Part shown: positions 50,271 to 58,280 of the stretch, piece by piece | Layout: every line of letters begins with the position of its first letter | Position numbering within the stretch: position 1 is the first letter of the stretch | Assembly: GCF_008312935.1 (NCBI RefSeq) | Contig: NZ_VSZO01000010.1 | Span: 310,001-374,000, forward strand | Direction of reading: 5' to 3' | From: Roseiconus lacunae | GTDB taxonomy: Bacteria; Planctomycetota; Planctomycetia; Pirellulales; Pirellulaceae | Length of the DNA stretch: 64,000 nucleotides | The notes under the pieces: generated by a model | Told to the model about the DNA's origin: nothing | The model's input: only the letters and a program-made list of their open reading frames with translations | Database searches by the model: none | Position numbers and translations under genes: made by a program

Positions 50271-51023
50271 CTACAGGGTGCGGAGGCGGATGTTTTTGAA
50301 CTCGGCCCACATCGGTTTTCCGGCGTGCAGTTGAAGGCCTAGGAAGCCTTTGGAGAAGGATTTCTCGGGGTGGTTGTCGGTGAAGTCGAGAACCAGTCGG
50401 CCGTTGAGGTAGTGGCGGATGCGGTTGCCCTCGGCGATGATCACGACATCGTTCCACTGGTCGACTTTCATCAACTCCTTGAATTCTTCTTTGCTGATCA
50501 ACGGTTCGCCGATGAGTTCTTTGCCGTCTTTGTTCCAAACCGCTTTTTCACCGACCAAGCAGATTCGTCCACGCGAGCCTTTCTCGTCATAGATGAACGA
50601 AGGGACGTTGGGGAAGTCTTCTTCGTTCCGGATCTCGTGCTGATAGCCACGCAGGACCCATTGGTTGGGAGACGATTTCTTGGTGTCGACACGTTGCGAT
50701 CGGTACTGGATGCCGGAGTTGTTCGATGCGGTGCAGCGGAACGAGAGACGCAGCTCAAAGTCGGCAAGTTCGTCTTTCCAAATCAGGAACGTGTTTCCTT
50801 TGGCGACCTTCTCCTTGGTCGTCTCACCATGGATCACGCCGTCACGGACTTCCCAAAGCGTTGGGTCGCCGTCCCAGCCGTCGAGCGACTTGCCGTCAAA
50901 CAGCACGGTCATGCCGTCTTGTTCGGCGGGGGCGGCGGTAGCGTTGTTCTCGGCCTTGGCAACCGCTCCGGTGGTGACGGTGGAAGCGGCAAAAAGTGAA
51001 CACAGGATCAGACGACGAAGCAT
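50271..51023 (-). CDS. Secreted DUF1080 (3-keto-disaccharide hydrolase-like) protein
   Basis: From the ATG ending at 51023 the protein has 250 residues, beginning with a signal peptide (MLRRLILCSLFAASTVTTGA). The frame is open 30 codons further upstream, but those residues would bury the signal. The mature part shows the DUF1080 landmarks: TVLFDGKSLDGWDGDPTLWE, VIHGETT, FELRLSFRCTASNNSGIQYR, YQHEI, WNDVVIIAEGNRIRHYLNGR and GFLGLQLHAGKPMWAEFKNI. The domain is a concanavalin-like beta-sandwich, very abundant in planctomycetes, and some members hydrolyse 3-keto-glycosides. A sugar-degrading role outside the cytosol is inferred from the family. It stands alone, downstream of a divergent DUF3127 gene. 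Confidence 0.92.
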   Translation of the reverse strand: MLRRLILCSLFAASTVTTGAVAKAENNATAAPAEQDGMTVLFDGKSLDGWDGDPTLWEVRDGVIHGETTKEKVAKGNTFLIWKDELADFELRLSFRCTASNNSGIQYRSQRVDTKKSSPNQWVLRGYQHEIRNEEDFPNVPSFIYDEKGSRGRICLVGEKAVWNKDGKELIGEPLISKEEFKELMKVDQWNDVVIIAEGNRIRHYLNGRLVLDFTDNHPEKSFSKGFLGLQLHAGKPMWAEFKNIRLRTL

Positions 51024-51267
51024 CGCGGATTCTCCGGGAGGGGGGACATGTGGGGCGGGAATTTTAGATCGAAAACCCGCGAAGGCAATCTTCGAGTTGA
51101 CCTTCGGCCACACAATCTAATCAGATTTCGGCGTTGCGACCACATTTCCGCGGTCGCCTTCTTCCGGTAAACTGGCGAAGATCGACGGAAAGGAGTCCGC
51201 CGCGAAGGCTCGCGAGATTCGTGAGCGAGCCAGAAGTCAGAGTTGCCACCTAAATTGAGCCGTATCT

Positions 51268-51648
51268 ATGAGCGATCCGTCTGTTACGGGCGTCGTCCAT
51301 CTAATCGAAGAAACAAAAACTTACGGAAGCAAAGGGTTTCGAAAGCGTCTGGTCGTCTTGGAGCAAGACAAGGGCAGCTTTACCAATTTTGTCCCGGTCG
51401 AGTTCACACGTGATTCGTGCGACAGTGTCGACGAAATGAACGAAGGCGATGAAGTCGAGATCACGTACCGGCTGAACGGTCGGCGGTGGCAAAAGGATGC
51501 CAATAGCGAAGTCCGGTTCTTCGTTAATGTCGAAGCGACCTCGTTTCGGATCACCGGAAACGGCAATTCCAGCGACGGTATGGTCGAGCGTGTCAGTGAC
51601 GCTAACGATGCGTTTGACGCTGCCGGTGAAGAAGACGCGCCCTTCTGA
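51268..51648 (+). CDS. DUF3127 protein with SSB-like acidic tail
   Basis: The 126 residues match the DUF3127 family: TGVVHLIEETKTYGSKGFRK, RLVVLEQ, FTNFVPVEFTRDSCDSVDEM, GDEVEITYRLNGRRW and FFVNVEATSF. The core reads as a small OB-fold, and the C-terminus (GEEDAPF) resembles the acidic tip that single-strand DNA-binding proteins use to recruit repair and replication proteins. A nucleic-acid-binding role is therefore inferred, not shown. The stop codon (51646-51648) touches the stop codon of the convergent PII gene with no base between them. Confidence 0.85.
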   Translation: MSDPSVTGVVHLIEETKTYGSKGFRKRLVVLEQDKGSFTNFVPVEFTRDSCDSVDEMNEGDEVEITYRLNGRRWQKDANSEVRFFVNVEATSFRITGNGNSSDGMVERVSDANDAFDAAGEEDAPF

Positions 51649-51996
51649 TTAAATCGCTTCACTTCCGCGTTCGCCGGTGCGGATGCGGATGCAGTCATCC
51701 ATCGGGAGGACAAAGATCTTCCCGTCTCCGATCTCGCCGCTTTCTCCACTGCGGCCACCGGCCAAGACCGCTTCGATCGTCGGACGCACGAACTCCTCGT
51801 TGACCGCGATTTGCAGCTGCACTTTTCGCAACAAGTTGACGCTGAATTCGGTGCCACGGTAGTTTCCCGTCTGGCCCTTCTGTCGCCCGAACCCTTGGCA
51901 ATCAAGCACCGTCAGTCGGTGTACATCGACTTCGGTGAGAGCTTCTTTAACGGCGTCAAGCTTGGAAGGCTGGATGATTGCGATGATAAGCTTCAC
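51649..51996 (-). CDS. PII nitrogen regulatory protein with Phe51
   Basis: The 115 residues align along the whole length with GlnB/GlnK: MKLIIAIIQPSKLDAVKEAL, GFGRQKGQTGNYRG, TIEAVLAGGRSGESGEIGDG, KIFVLPMDDCIRIRTGERG. PII trimers sense 2-oxoglutarate and ATP/ADP and, next to amt, normally close the ammonium channel by inserting the T-loop. The T-loop here reads GNYRGTEFSVN: Tyr46 is kept, but position 51, the tyrosine uridylylated in proteobacteria, is Phe. It lies downstream of amt on the same strand, 376 bp away, as in glnK-amt pairs, though in the less usual amt-first order. Confidence 0.93.
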   Translation of the reverse strand: MKLIIAIIQPSKLDAVKEALTEVDVHRLTVLDCQGFGRQKGQTGNYRGTEFSVNLLRKVQLQIAVNEEFVRPTIEAVLAGGRSGESGEIGDGKIFVLPMDDCIRIRTGERGSEAI

Positions 51997-52372
51997 GGAG
52001 TGGGGTCCCTCGTTGCTTCGTCTCAGTTGGATTGGGGGAGCGGTCGCATGGCATGCACCGCGGATGTTCGCCGGAAACCGGGTGCCATCCTGCGGCGGTT
52101 CGGGCGAAGCCCTCCGGTTTCGTTGTCAATTTCGGAGCATAACCGAGAACCGCCAACGAAACAAAGCCGGGACCACGATTACGGCGGTCACCGGCTTTGC
52201 GTCGCGTAGTGATTAAGTCCCGCGAGAAAGCCCAAACTCGGACGAGCGAGGCGGACACTCGCCCGAGCCGGGCCGCTTCTGGCCCAGGCAAGAGCCGAGA
52301 AGTTCTCACGATGTTCGGTTGCCCCGCCCCCGGCAAAGAGACTCCGCCGAGAGCGGGGCAGCGGTAGGTAGA
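51997..52372. other. 376-bp spacer between amt and the PII gene
   Basis: No coding signal is convincing. A nested hairpin lies at 52114-52169: GTTTCGTTG (52117-52125) pairs with CAACGAAAC (52154-52162), enclosing a smaller TTCGG/CCGAG stem, with CCGG on both outer sides. It could be a terminator after amt, an attenuator or a leader hairpin of the PII gene. Confidence 0.5.
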
Positions 52373-53830
52373 CTATGAAACAGCTTGTCCGGCCAAGGCG
52401 TCTGACGGATAAGCTTGCATGCCGTGCTCGGACACGTCCAAACCTGCTTGCTCTTCTTCAGCACTGACTCGCAGCATGCCAATCGCTTTGAGCACGAAGA
52501 ACAGGGCACCCATGGTGATGAAGGCCCAAGCACAGATGACGACGGTCGCGATCACTTGAACGGTGATGAACGCTCCAACGGTTTCGATCCCGTCGGGAAG
52601 GTCGCCGAAGATCCCGGTGGCGATCCCGCCCCAGACTCCGCACAACCCGTGAACCGGCCATGCCCCAACCGGATCGTCGATCTTGAGCTTGTCGAGCAAC
52701 ACGATTCCCAAAACAACCAGTGCACCACCGATGCCGCCGATGACAAGCGATTCGATTTGCGAAACACGGTCACAGTTTGCGGTGATGGCGACCAAACCAC
52801 CGAGGACACCGTTGAGGGCCATGGTGAGGTCGGGCTTGCTGAACAGAGCCCAGCCGACGAGCATGGCAACGATGGCTCCCGCTGCTGCGGCGATCGTGGT
52901 GGTCAATGCGATGTACGTAGTTGCGGCAGCGTTGGCACCACCGGCGTAGGTCAGTTGGCTACCGGGGTTGAATCCGTACCATCCCACCCACAGGATGAAC
53001 ACACCAAGAGCCGCGAAAGCGATGTTGTGTCCGGGCAATGGAACGCTTTTGCCATCGGCAGTGTAGCGACCGAGCCTCGGCCCAAGAGCGATCGCACCGG
53101 CCAAACCGGCGAAACCACCGACAGCGTGGACGACGACGCTTCCCGCGAAGTCTTGAAAGCCCATCTCGGCCAAGAAGCCACCGCCCCATTTCCAGGAGCC
53201 ACTGATCGGGTAAATGATGCCCGTCAAAATTGCACTGTAGATCAAGTAAGCACCGAACTTCATTCGGCCGGCAACCGCACCGGAAACGATGGTTGCAGCC
53301 GTCGCGGCGAAGGCGACTTGGAACAAGAAGTCGGCAGAGTTACTGAAATCACCGCTAGTCGGGTCGTCCGCACCGACAAATGCCGATGGTGCACCCAGGT
53401 AGCCGCCCATGATCCATGAGTCCGGGTACACGCCGTCTTCCGGGGCTCCCGGATACATCAACGCGTAACCGATGAACAAGAACAAGATCACACCGACTGA
53501 GATATCCATCACGTTCTTCGCGAGGATGTTCACGGTGTTCTTGGCCGAGTTCAACCCGACTTCGACCATCGCGAAGCCTGCCTGCATGAACAAGACCAAG
53601 ACCGCACAGACGAACATGATCAAGCTGTTGATCGTGTAGTTGTAATCCTGGGCATCGAAGCCAGCAGCGGCTTCTTCCGCGGGGGCCTCTTCGACGGGGA
53701 CTTCTTCGACAACTTCCGCCGCCGTCTCGGCCGCATCTTGGGCAAACACTTCGGGGCTGTCGAGCCCGATGACTGTGACTGCTGCGACGAGCAGCGCAAG
53801 TGGCATCAACCACTTTCCAAGGTGAGTCAT
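52373..53830 (-). CDS. amt: Ammonium transporter with N-terminal signal peptide
   Basis: From the ATG ending at 53830 it has 485 residues. A further 15 codons upstream are open, but this start gives a clean signal peptide (MTHLGKWLMPLALLVAAVTV) followed by an acidic Glu/Ala linker (about 35-60) and then 11 Amt helices. Diagnostic parts are INSLIMFVCAVLVLFMQAGF, DFAGSVVVHAVGGFAGLAGA (first pore histidine and the ligand Asp), GWYGFNPGS, and PVHGLCGVWGGIATGIFG (second pore histidine). It conducts ammonium/ammonia across the inner membrane for assimilation, normally gated by PII, whose gene follows. A possible sigma-54 promoter lies 248 bp upstream. Confidence 0.96.
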   Translation of the reverse strand: MTHLGKWLMPLALLVAAVTVIGLDSPEVFAQDAAETAAEVVEEVPVEEAPAEEAAAGFDAQDYNYTINSLIMFVCAVLVLFMQAGFAMVEVGLNSAKNTVNILAKNVMDISVGVILFLFIGYALMYPGAPEDGVYPDSWIMGGYLGAPSAFVGADDPTSGDFSNSADFLFQVAFAATAATIVSGAVAGRMKFGAYLIYSAILTGIIYPISGSWKWGGGFLAEMGFQDFAGSVVVHAVGGFAGLAGAIALGPRLGRYTADGKSVPLPGHNIAFAALGVFILWVGWYGFNPGSQLTYAGGANAAATTYIALTTTIAAAAGAIVAMLVGWALFSKPDLTMALNGVLGGLVAITANCDRVSQIESLVIGGIGGALVVLGIVLLDKLKIDDPVGAWPVHGLCGVWGGIATGIFGDLPDGIETVGAFITVQVIATVVICAWAFITMGALFFVLKAIGMLRVSAEEEQAGLDVSEHGMQAYPSDALAGQAVS

Positions 53831-54445
53831 TCTTACAATCTCTCTGGTGAATACGGAAAAATGTTGAGCCAACATTCAGTCGGCACGACAACCAGGTGTT
53901 CGAAACCGTCAAACTCCTGGCGATGTCGGTCGGCGTATCTCCATCCGGCCTCGCCAAACCGCATCCAAGCAAACGGCACGACTCCGCTCGTCACCTCTCC
54001 TGCCCGGGCCATCCATCGGTTCATTTTTGAGTGGAAACTTGGGAATGCGATCGTCCGCTCGATCGACAGCACTACTTGGCACACTGCGAGCCAAAACCCT
54101 CAACGCAACCCGAGTGGCGGACGTAAGTTCAGCATTGAACAGACTTTAAAAAAACCAAAAAGAATTCCGAATGCTCTGATCACAGCAGCGAATGGCGGGC
54201 AGCCGACTTGATTTGCCTAGAGAGCGCGCAGGTACTTGCCTAGAAGACGAGCATGTGTGCCCGACGTGTAAATTCAGCGTGATTCGGCAAGGTGAAAGAG
54301 CCCTTCACTAAACAGACTTAGTGGCAAGCGAGGCTTGTGATGCGCCATAACCAAAAGCCCGATCACCCTCCTGGCAATACCGCCCGAGCCGAGATTCGCT
54401 GCGCCGGTGGTGCCGCGACTGGACCGCCGAGTTGATCGCGACCGC
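53831..54445. other. 615-bp intergenic region between asnB and amt
   Basis: I see no gene. The amt promoter should be here, and a sigma-54-like element is at 54078-54094. An AT-rich patch (TTTAAAAAAACCAAAAAG, about 54145) lies further upstream of it and could be an activator or IHF-type site. Confidence 0.5.
54078..54094 (-). promoter_or_regulatory. Possible sigma-54 promoter of amt
   Basis: The minus strand reads TTGGCTCGCAGTGTGCC. Against TTGGCACG-N4-TTGCW, the GG and GC dinucleotides have the required 12-base spacing and mismatches fall at one position of the -24 box and two around the -12 box. The start would be near 54066, giving a leader of about 235 bases to amt. Ammonium transport genes are classic NtrC/sigma-54 targets, but a single weak match is not proof. 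Confidence 0.35.
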
Positions 54446-56353
54446 TTAGGTCCACCGTCGCAACCACTGCTCAAGAATAAGCAGATTCCAGAGTCGATAG
54501 CCGTGATTGTTCTCCATTCGCTCGTGCTGTCCGACCAATCGTTCGACGGACTCACGATTAAAGAAAGGACCAATCTTGGCGTTGTCGGCTAGCAAGGTAT
54601 CGTGAACCATTGGCTTGAGTTCCTCGCGGAACCACTTGCCAATCGGTATGCCAAATCCCATTTTTCGCCGGTGAAAAATCGAACGCGGGATAAGCTCGCC
54701 AAATGCATTTTCGAGCAGCAATTTGCCGCGTTTGCCACGAAATTTAAGCCCGACAGGAAGCGAGCTAGCGAATTCAACGACACGGTGATCGAGCATCGGT
54801 TGACGGACCTCTAGGGCATGTGCCATCGATGCGACGTCGACTTTCGTGCACAAGTCACACGGCAGATACGACAGCAGGTCTGTGATCGAGGCTCGTGTGA
54901 CGACGTCACGCCCTTCACTTTGCTGCCAGACTGTATCGAGAAATTCAAACGGATCTTCGCCCGGTAACTGTTGCACGAAGTCGTCCGAGTAAAGATCGGC
55001 ACGCATGCGTTCGGGGAAAATTTGCAACCAGTTCAGGTAACGCCGTGCCTCGGGTTGTTCGAGCGCCTCGAAAAACCGCTTCGCTCGCCGGAGAAGTGAA
55101 TACTGCTTGTTACTGTCCGGGAGTCGCTGAACGAGGCCGATTCCGGGCATCCGGTGAATGGGGAACATTCGTCGCAAGCGAACGCTTAACCAAAGCGCTC
55201 TGTAACGCTCGTAACCGGCAAACAATTCGTCACCGCCGTCACCGGAGAGCGCGACGGTGACTTCGCGACGAGTCAGCTCGGACAGGTACCAGGTTGGGAC
55301 CGCGGACGAATCACCGAAGGGTTCGTCAAAATGCCAGACAAGCTTTTCGATGATCTCGGCACCACTTGGGTCGACTTCGAAGCGTTGGTGATCGGTGCCG
55401 AGGTGCGCGGCGACTTTTGCGGCGTGTTCGGTTTCATCAAAATCGGCGACGGGAAAGCCGATACTAAAGGTACGAATCGGTTCGTCGCGTTGGGCTGCGG
55501 CGAGGGCGGTGATTAACGACGAGTCGATTCCTCCTGACAAGAAGGCCCCCAGCGGTACATCGCTTTGCAGTCGATAGCGAACCGAATCGGTCAGCAGTTC
55601 ACGGAGTCGTTCGACCGCCTGATCACGACTGACTGGACGTTCGAGGGTTGGATCAAAATCCCAGTATTTGTGAACGCTTAGGTTGCCCTTTTCGAGCACG
55701 AGATAGTGCCCTGGCGGCAATTTGCGAACGCCTTTCCAAATCGTCCCGGGGTAAGGGACGTACTGATAGGTCAGGAATTCATCGATTGCCGCGGGGTCAA
55801 GTTCTTCGCAAACACCCTCGACGGCGGCCAGGCATTTCAGTTCGCTTCCAAAGACAAGACGCTGTCCGTCGAACGCATAGTAAACCGGCTTTTGTCCGAT
55901 GCGATCTCGGGCAAGGATAAGTCGACTTCGGCGCTGGTCCCATAGTCCGATCGCGAACATGCCGTTGAGCTCGGCAAAGCATCCGGTGCCCAAATCTTCA
56001 TAAAGATGAACGATCGTTTCGCCATCGCCATCGGTCTTGAAGCGATGGCCGTTACCCTCGAGACGGCGGCGGAGCGTTTTGTAGTTGTAGATCTCGCCAT
56101 TGAAGACCATTTGCAGGCTACCGCCTTCGTTGCCCATCGGTTGGGCAGCGCCGGCAACATCGATGATCGAAAGGCGGCGAAAGCCGAGTGCAACACCGTA
56201 GTTTCTCCCCTGCCCGTCGACTTGCCGGGGATCAATCCAATGACCATCATCGTCGGGACCACGATGCATGATCGCATCGGTCATTCGTGTCAGCAGGGGC
56301 GCATCGATCGCCGCACGTTCGTCTAGCCAGACTGCTCCGGTGATTCCACACAT
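54446..56353 (-). CDS. asnB: Asparagine synthase (glutamine-hydrolysing)
   Basis: The 635-residue protein begins MCGITGAVW with the catalytic Cys2 of the class II glutaminase domain. It continues with MHRGPDDDGHW, GFRRLSIIDVAGAAQPMGNE, FNGEIYNYKTLR and DGETIVHLYE, and LNGMFAIGLWDQRRSRLILA. The synthetase half has VPLGAFLSGGIDSSLITALA (ATP pyrophosphatase loop), VALSGDGGDELFAGYERYR and, near the end, KRGKLLLENAFGELIP. It makes asparagine, or an amide on another acid, from aspartate, ATP and glutamine. Lengths near 630 are usual for the AsnB group also used in surface-polysaccharide or lipopeptide loci, so the acceptor is not certain. The gene follows a Ser/Thr kinase gene by 9 bp, suggesting cotranscription. 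Confidence 0.94.
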   Translation of the reverse strand: MCGITGAVWLDERAAIDAPLLTRMTDAIMHRGPDDDGHWIDPRQVDGQGRNYGVALGFRRLSIIDVAGAAQPMGNEGGSLQMVFNGEIYNYKTLRRRLEGNGHRFKTDGDGETIVHLYEDLGTGCFAELNGMFAIGLWDQRRSRLILARDRIGQKPVYYAFDGQRLVFGSELKCLAAVEGVCEELDPAAIDEFLTYQYVPYPGTIWKGVRKLPPGHYLVLEKGNLSVHKYWDFDPTLERPVSRDQAVERLRELLTDSVRYRLQSDVPLGAFLSGGIDSSLITALAAAQRDEPIRTFSIGFPVADFDETEHAAKVAAHLGTDHQRFEVDPSGAEIIEKLVWHFDEPFGDSSAVPTWYLSELTRREVTVALSGDGGDELFAGYERYRALWLSVRLRRMFPIHRMPGIGLVQRLPDSNKQYSLLRRAKRFFEALEQPEARRYLNWLQIFPERMRADLYSDDFVQQLPGEDPFEFLDTVWQQSEGRDVVTRASITDLLSYLPCDLCTKVDVASMAHALEVRQPMLDHRVVEFASSLPVGLKFRGKRGKLLLENAFGELIPRSIFHRRKMGFGIPIGKWFREELKPMVHDTLLADNAKIGPFFNRESVERLVGQHERMENNHGYRLWNLLILEQWLRRWT

Positions 56354-56362
56354 TGATACGAA

Positions 56363-57349
56363 TCAGTCCTGGTCAAGCAGTTGGACGATGTCCAGAATCG
56401 CGTCGATCAGTTCGCGCATCGTCTGATACCGCTCGGCGGGACGTTTTTTCAGAGCCCGCATGACCACTTCGTCGGCGAGTTTGGGAATATTTCGTTCCGG
56501 AGCTTTTTCGCTCGGAGGAGGAACTTCGGCGTGAATGATGTTGCGAAACGTTTGGTCAATGTTCGCTCCGCGGAAAGGCTCGCGAATCGCCAACAATTCA
56601 TACAGGCAGACGCCCGCATTGAAGATGTCGCTGCGTTCATCGATCGTCCGCGTTCCCTGGATCTGCTCGGGAGACATGTATAGCGGCGTGCCGGGCCGTT
56701 GACCTCCCCCGGTCAAGGTTTGTAGCTGTTGTTCTTCTTCAGCTTTTTTGAGCGCCGTAGCGTCATAGCGGACAACCGTTTGATCGTCCATTGATCCCCA
56801 AACCTTAGCCGTCCCCCAGTCCAACAAATACACCTCATCAAAGTTGCCCACCCAGATGTTTTCTGGTTTGACGTCGCGGTGAATGACCCCACGGGCATGC
56901 GCGTAGGCAAGAGCTTGGCAGGCGCCGCCGAGCGCGGAAACACGCCTGACGGCCGGATAGGCTTTCTCGGTTGCTTCGTCGCCGGTCGCGATCCGTTTTA
57001 AGATTTCGAAGAGGTTTTCACCCGAGATTAACTTCATTGTGAAGTAAATCCCGTGCACCAAATCGTTGCCGATTTCATAGACCGGCACGGTGTTGGGGTG
57101 TTGAAGCTGGGCCGTCACCCGGGCCTCGCGCAGCAGCCGACGGCGTTCGTTGGGGACCGCATGAATATCAAAGGGCAACATTTTGATCGCAACCGTTCGA
57201 CCGGTCACCGGATCAAACGCCCCTTCGAGAACACCGTTACCTCCACGGCCGATCTGACGGCGGCCTTTGTACCGACCCAGCCCCGATGGCAGTTTGCGGG
57301 GAAGGTCGGGATCCGTTCCGGATAAAATGATGGTCGGTTCGTTTTGCAT
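56363..57349 (-). CDS. Soluble Ser/Thr protein kinase
   Basis: The product is 328 residues: a short N-terminal tail and a single kinase domain from about 25 to 310, no membrane helix. Visible motifs are the glycine loop GRGGNGVLEG, the ATP lysine in VAIKMLPF, the helix-C Glu in LLREARVTAQL, the catalytic loop VIHRDVKPENIWV, the metal site as DWG in place of DFG (LLDWGTAKVW), and GTPLYMSPEQIQG. All catalytic residues are present, so it should be active. The DWG variant is common in bacterial Hanks-type kinases. It precedes asnB by 9 bp in the same direction, so phosphorylation of AsnB or a linked nitrogen response is possible but unproven. Confidence 0.94.
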   Translation of the reverse strand: MQNEPTIILSGTDPDLPRKLPSGLGRYKGRRQIGRGGNGVLEGAFDPVTGRTVAIKMLPFDIHAVPNERRRLLREARVTAQLQHPNTVPVYEIGNDLVHGIYFTMKLISGENLFEILKRIATGDEATEKAYPAVRRVSALGGACQALAYAHARGVIHRDVKPENIWVGNFDEVYLLDWGTAKVWGSMDDQTVVRYDATALKKAEEEQQLQTLTGGGQRPGTPLYMSPEQIQGTRTIDERSDIFNAGVCLYELLAIREPFRGANIDQTFRNIIHAEVPPPSEKAPERNIPKLADEVVMRALKKRPAERYQTMRELIDAILDIVQLLDQD

Positions 57350-57538
57350 CGATGCGCCACTTCTAGAAGAACTGCAATGAGAACCTACCCGAAAACTGTG
57401 GTTCGAATGCGTTTGCGTCGATCCGGAGTCGCAAAGTCGAGCGAGATACCGGACGCTAGCGCCGTCGGCTCACCGGTTGGGATGCATCCATTTTTGGAAA
57501 GGTTCGAGATTCATTGTAGCGCATCCCGAACCCTCCGG

Positions 57539-58252
57539 TCAGCCCGGGCGAGAGATCTTCGCCGCAGATCGATAGGGGACCTCCAGCACTGTCTCGTCCG
57601 CCGCGATCCAGACCCGATCTTCGTCTCGGTCGTGACGGACGGAATGGGTCCCCGTGAACTCCCCAAGGGCGGGCAGGACCAAGCAACCTCGCGAGTACCA
57701 GAAGCACGGCAGACGTCCGAGTCGTTCTGTTGCCGATTGCATTGAAAACGATGGGTGCACGTGGCCGGCAAAAGCCAACCCTTCGGCGGCAGACGATTCG
57801 ATCGGATGATGACACAGACGCACGTTGCCGATTGTGAAACCTTCACCGACCGATTCGATCGCCCACACGTCGGGTAACTTGCAAAACGAAGCATCGTGAT
57901 TTCCACGGACCAGTGTCATCGCGAGGCGACGGTGGCGATCGCGAAAGGCAACAATCTGCTGATGAAGGTCATCCGAGAGCGCGCTTTTTGCGTGGAACAT
58001 ATCGCCAAGAAAAAACACCTGCTCGGGATCTGTCGCTTCGATCAACCGTTCGACTTTCGCAATCGTCGCCGATGCCGCACCACGAGGTACTGCCAAGCCG
58101 TACTTGCGAAACGTGGTGTCCTTTCCCAGATGCAGATCGGCGACAAGCAAGAAGCCTTGGTCACGATGGTAAACACCACCGACGGCGAGCAAACGCAGAC
58201 GGTGGCCTCGCAGGGTGACGTCAACAGACGAGGACGAAACGGCGGTGCTCAC
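57539..58252 (-). CDS. pdeM: PdeM-like metallophosphoesterase
   Basis: The 237-residue protein has the calcineurin-like metal motifs in order: LLVADLHLGKD, FFLGDMFHAKS, TLVRGNHDASF, LCHHPI and GLAFAGHVHPS. The DLHLGK start, short length and LPCFW...LVLPALGEFTGTH tail are those of the ligase-associated DNA damage response endonuclease PdeM family. It would use two metal ions to cut DNA or RNA phosphodiesters in the cytosol. Its usual partners (ligase, exonuclease, helicase) are not in the window. Instead it follows mutL by 28 bp, which still places it in DNA repair. Confidence 0.85.
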   Translation of the reverse strand: MSTAVSSSSVDVTLRGHRLRLLAVGGVYHRDQGFLLVADLHLGKDTTFRKYGLAVPRGAASATIAKVERLIEATDPEQVFFLGDMFHAKSALSDDLHQQIVAFRDRHRRLAMTLVRGNHDASFCKLPDVWAIESVGEGFTIGNVRLCHHPIESSAAEGLAFAGHVHPSFSMQSATERLGRLPCFWYSRGCLVLPALGEFTGTHSVRHDRDEDRVWIAADETVLEVPYRSAAKISRPG

Positions 58253-58280
58253 AATGTCGATTCCAGATTGATTGAAGCGA

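Noticed and set aside
52415-53419. 334-codon frame antisense to amt
   Set aside because: It is a shadow of a strongly conserved transporter gene in a high-GC region; the composition (DDGRDH-type runs) is not protein-like.
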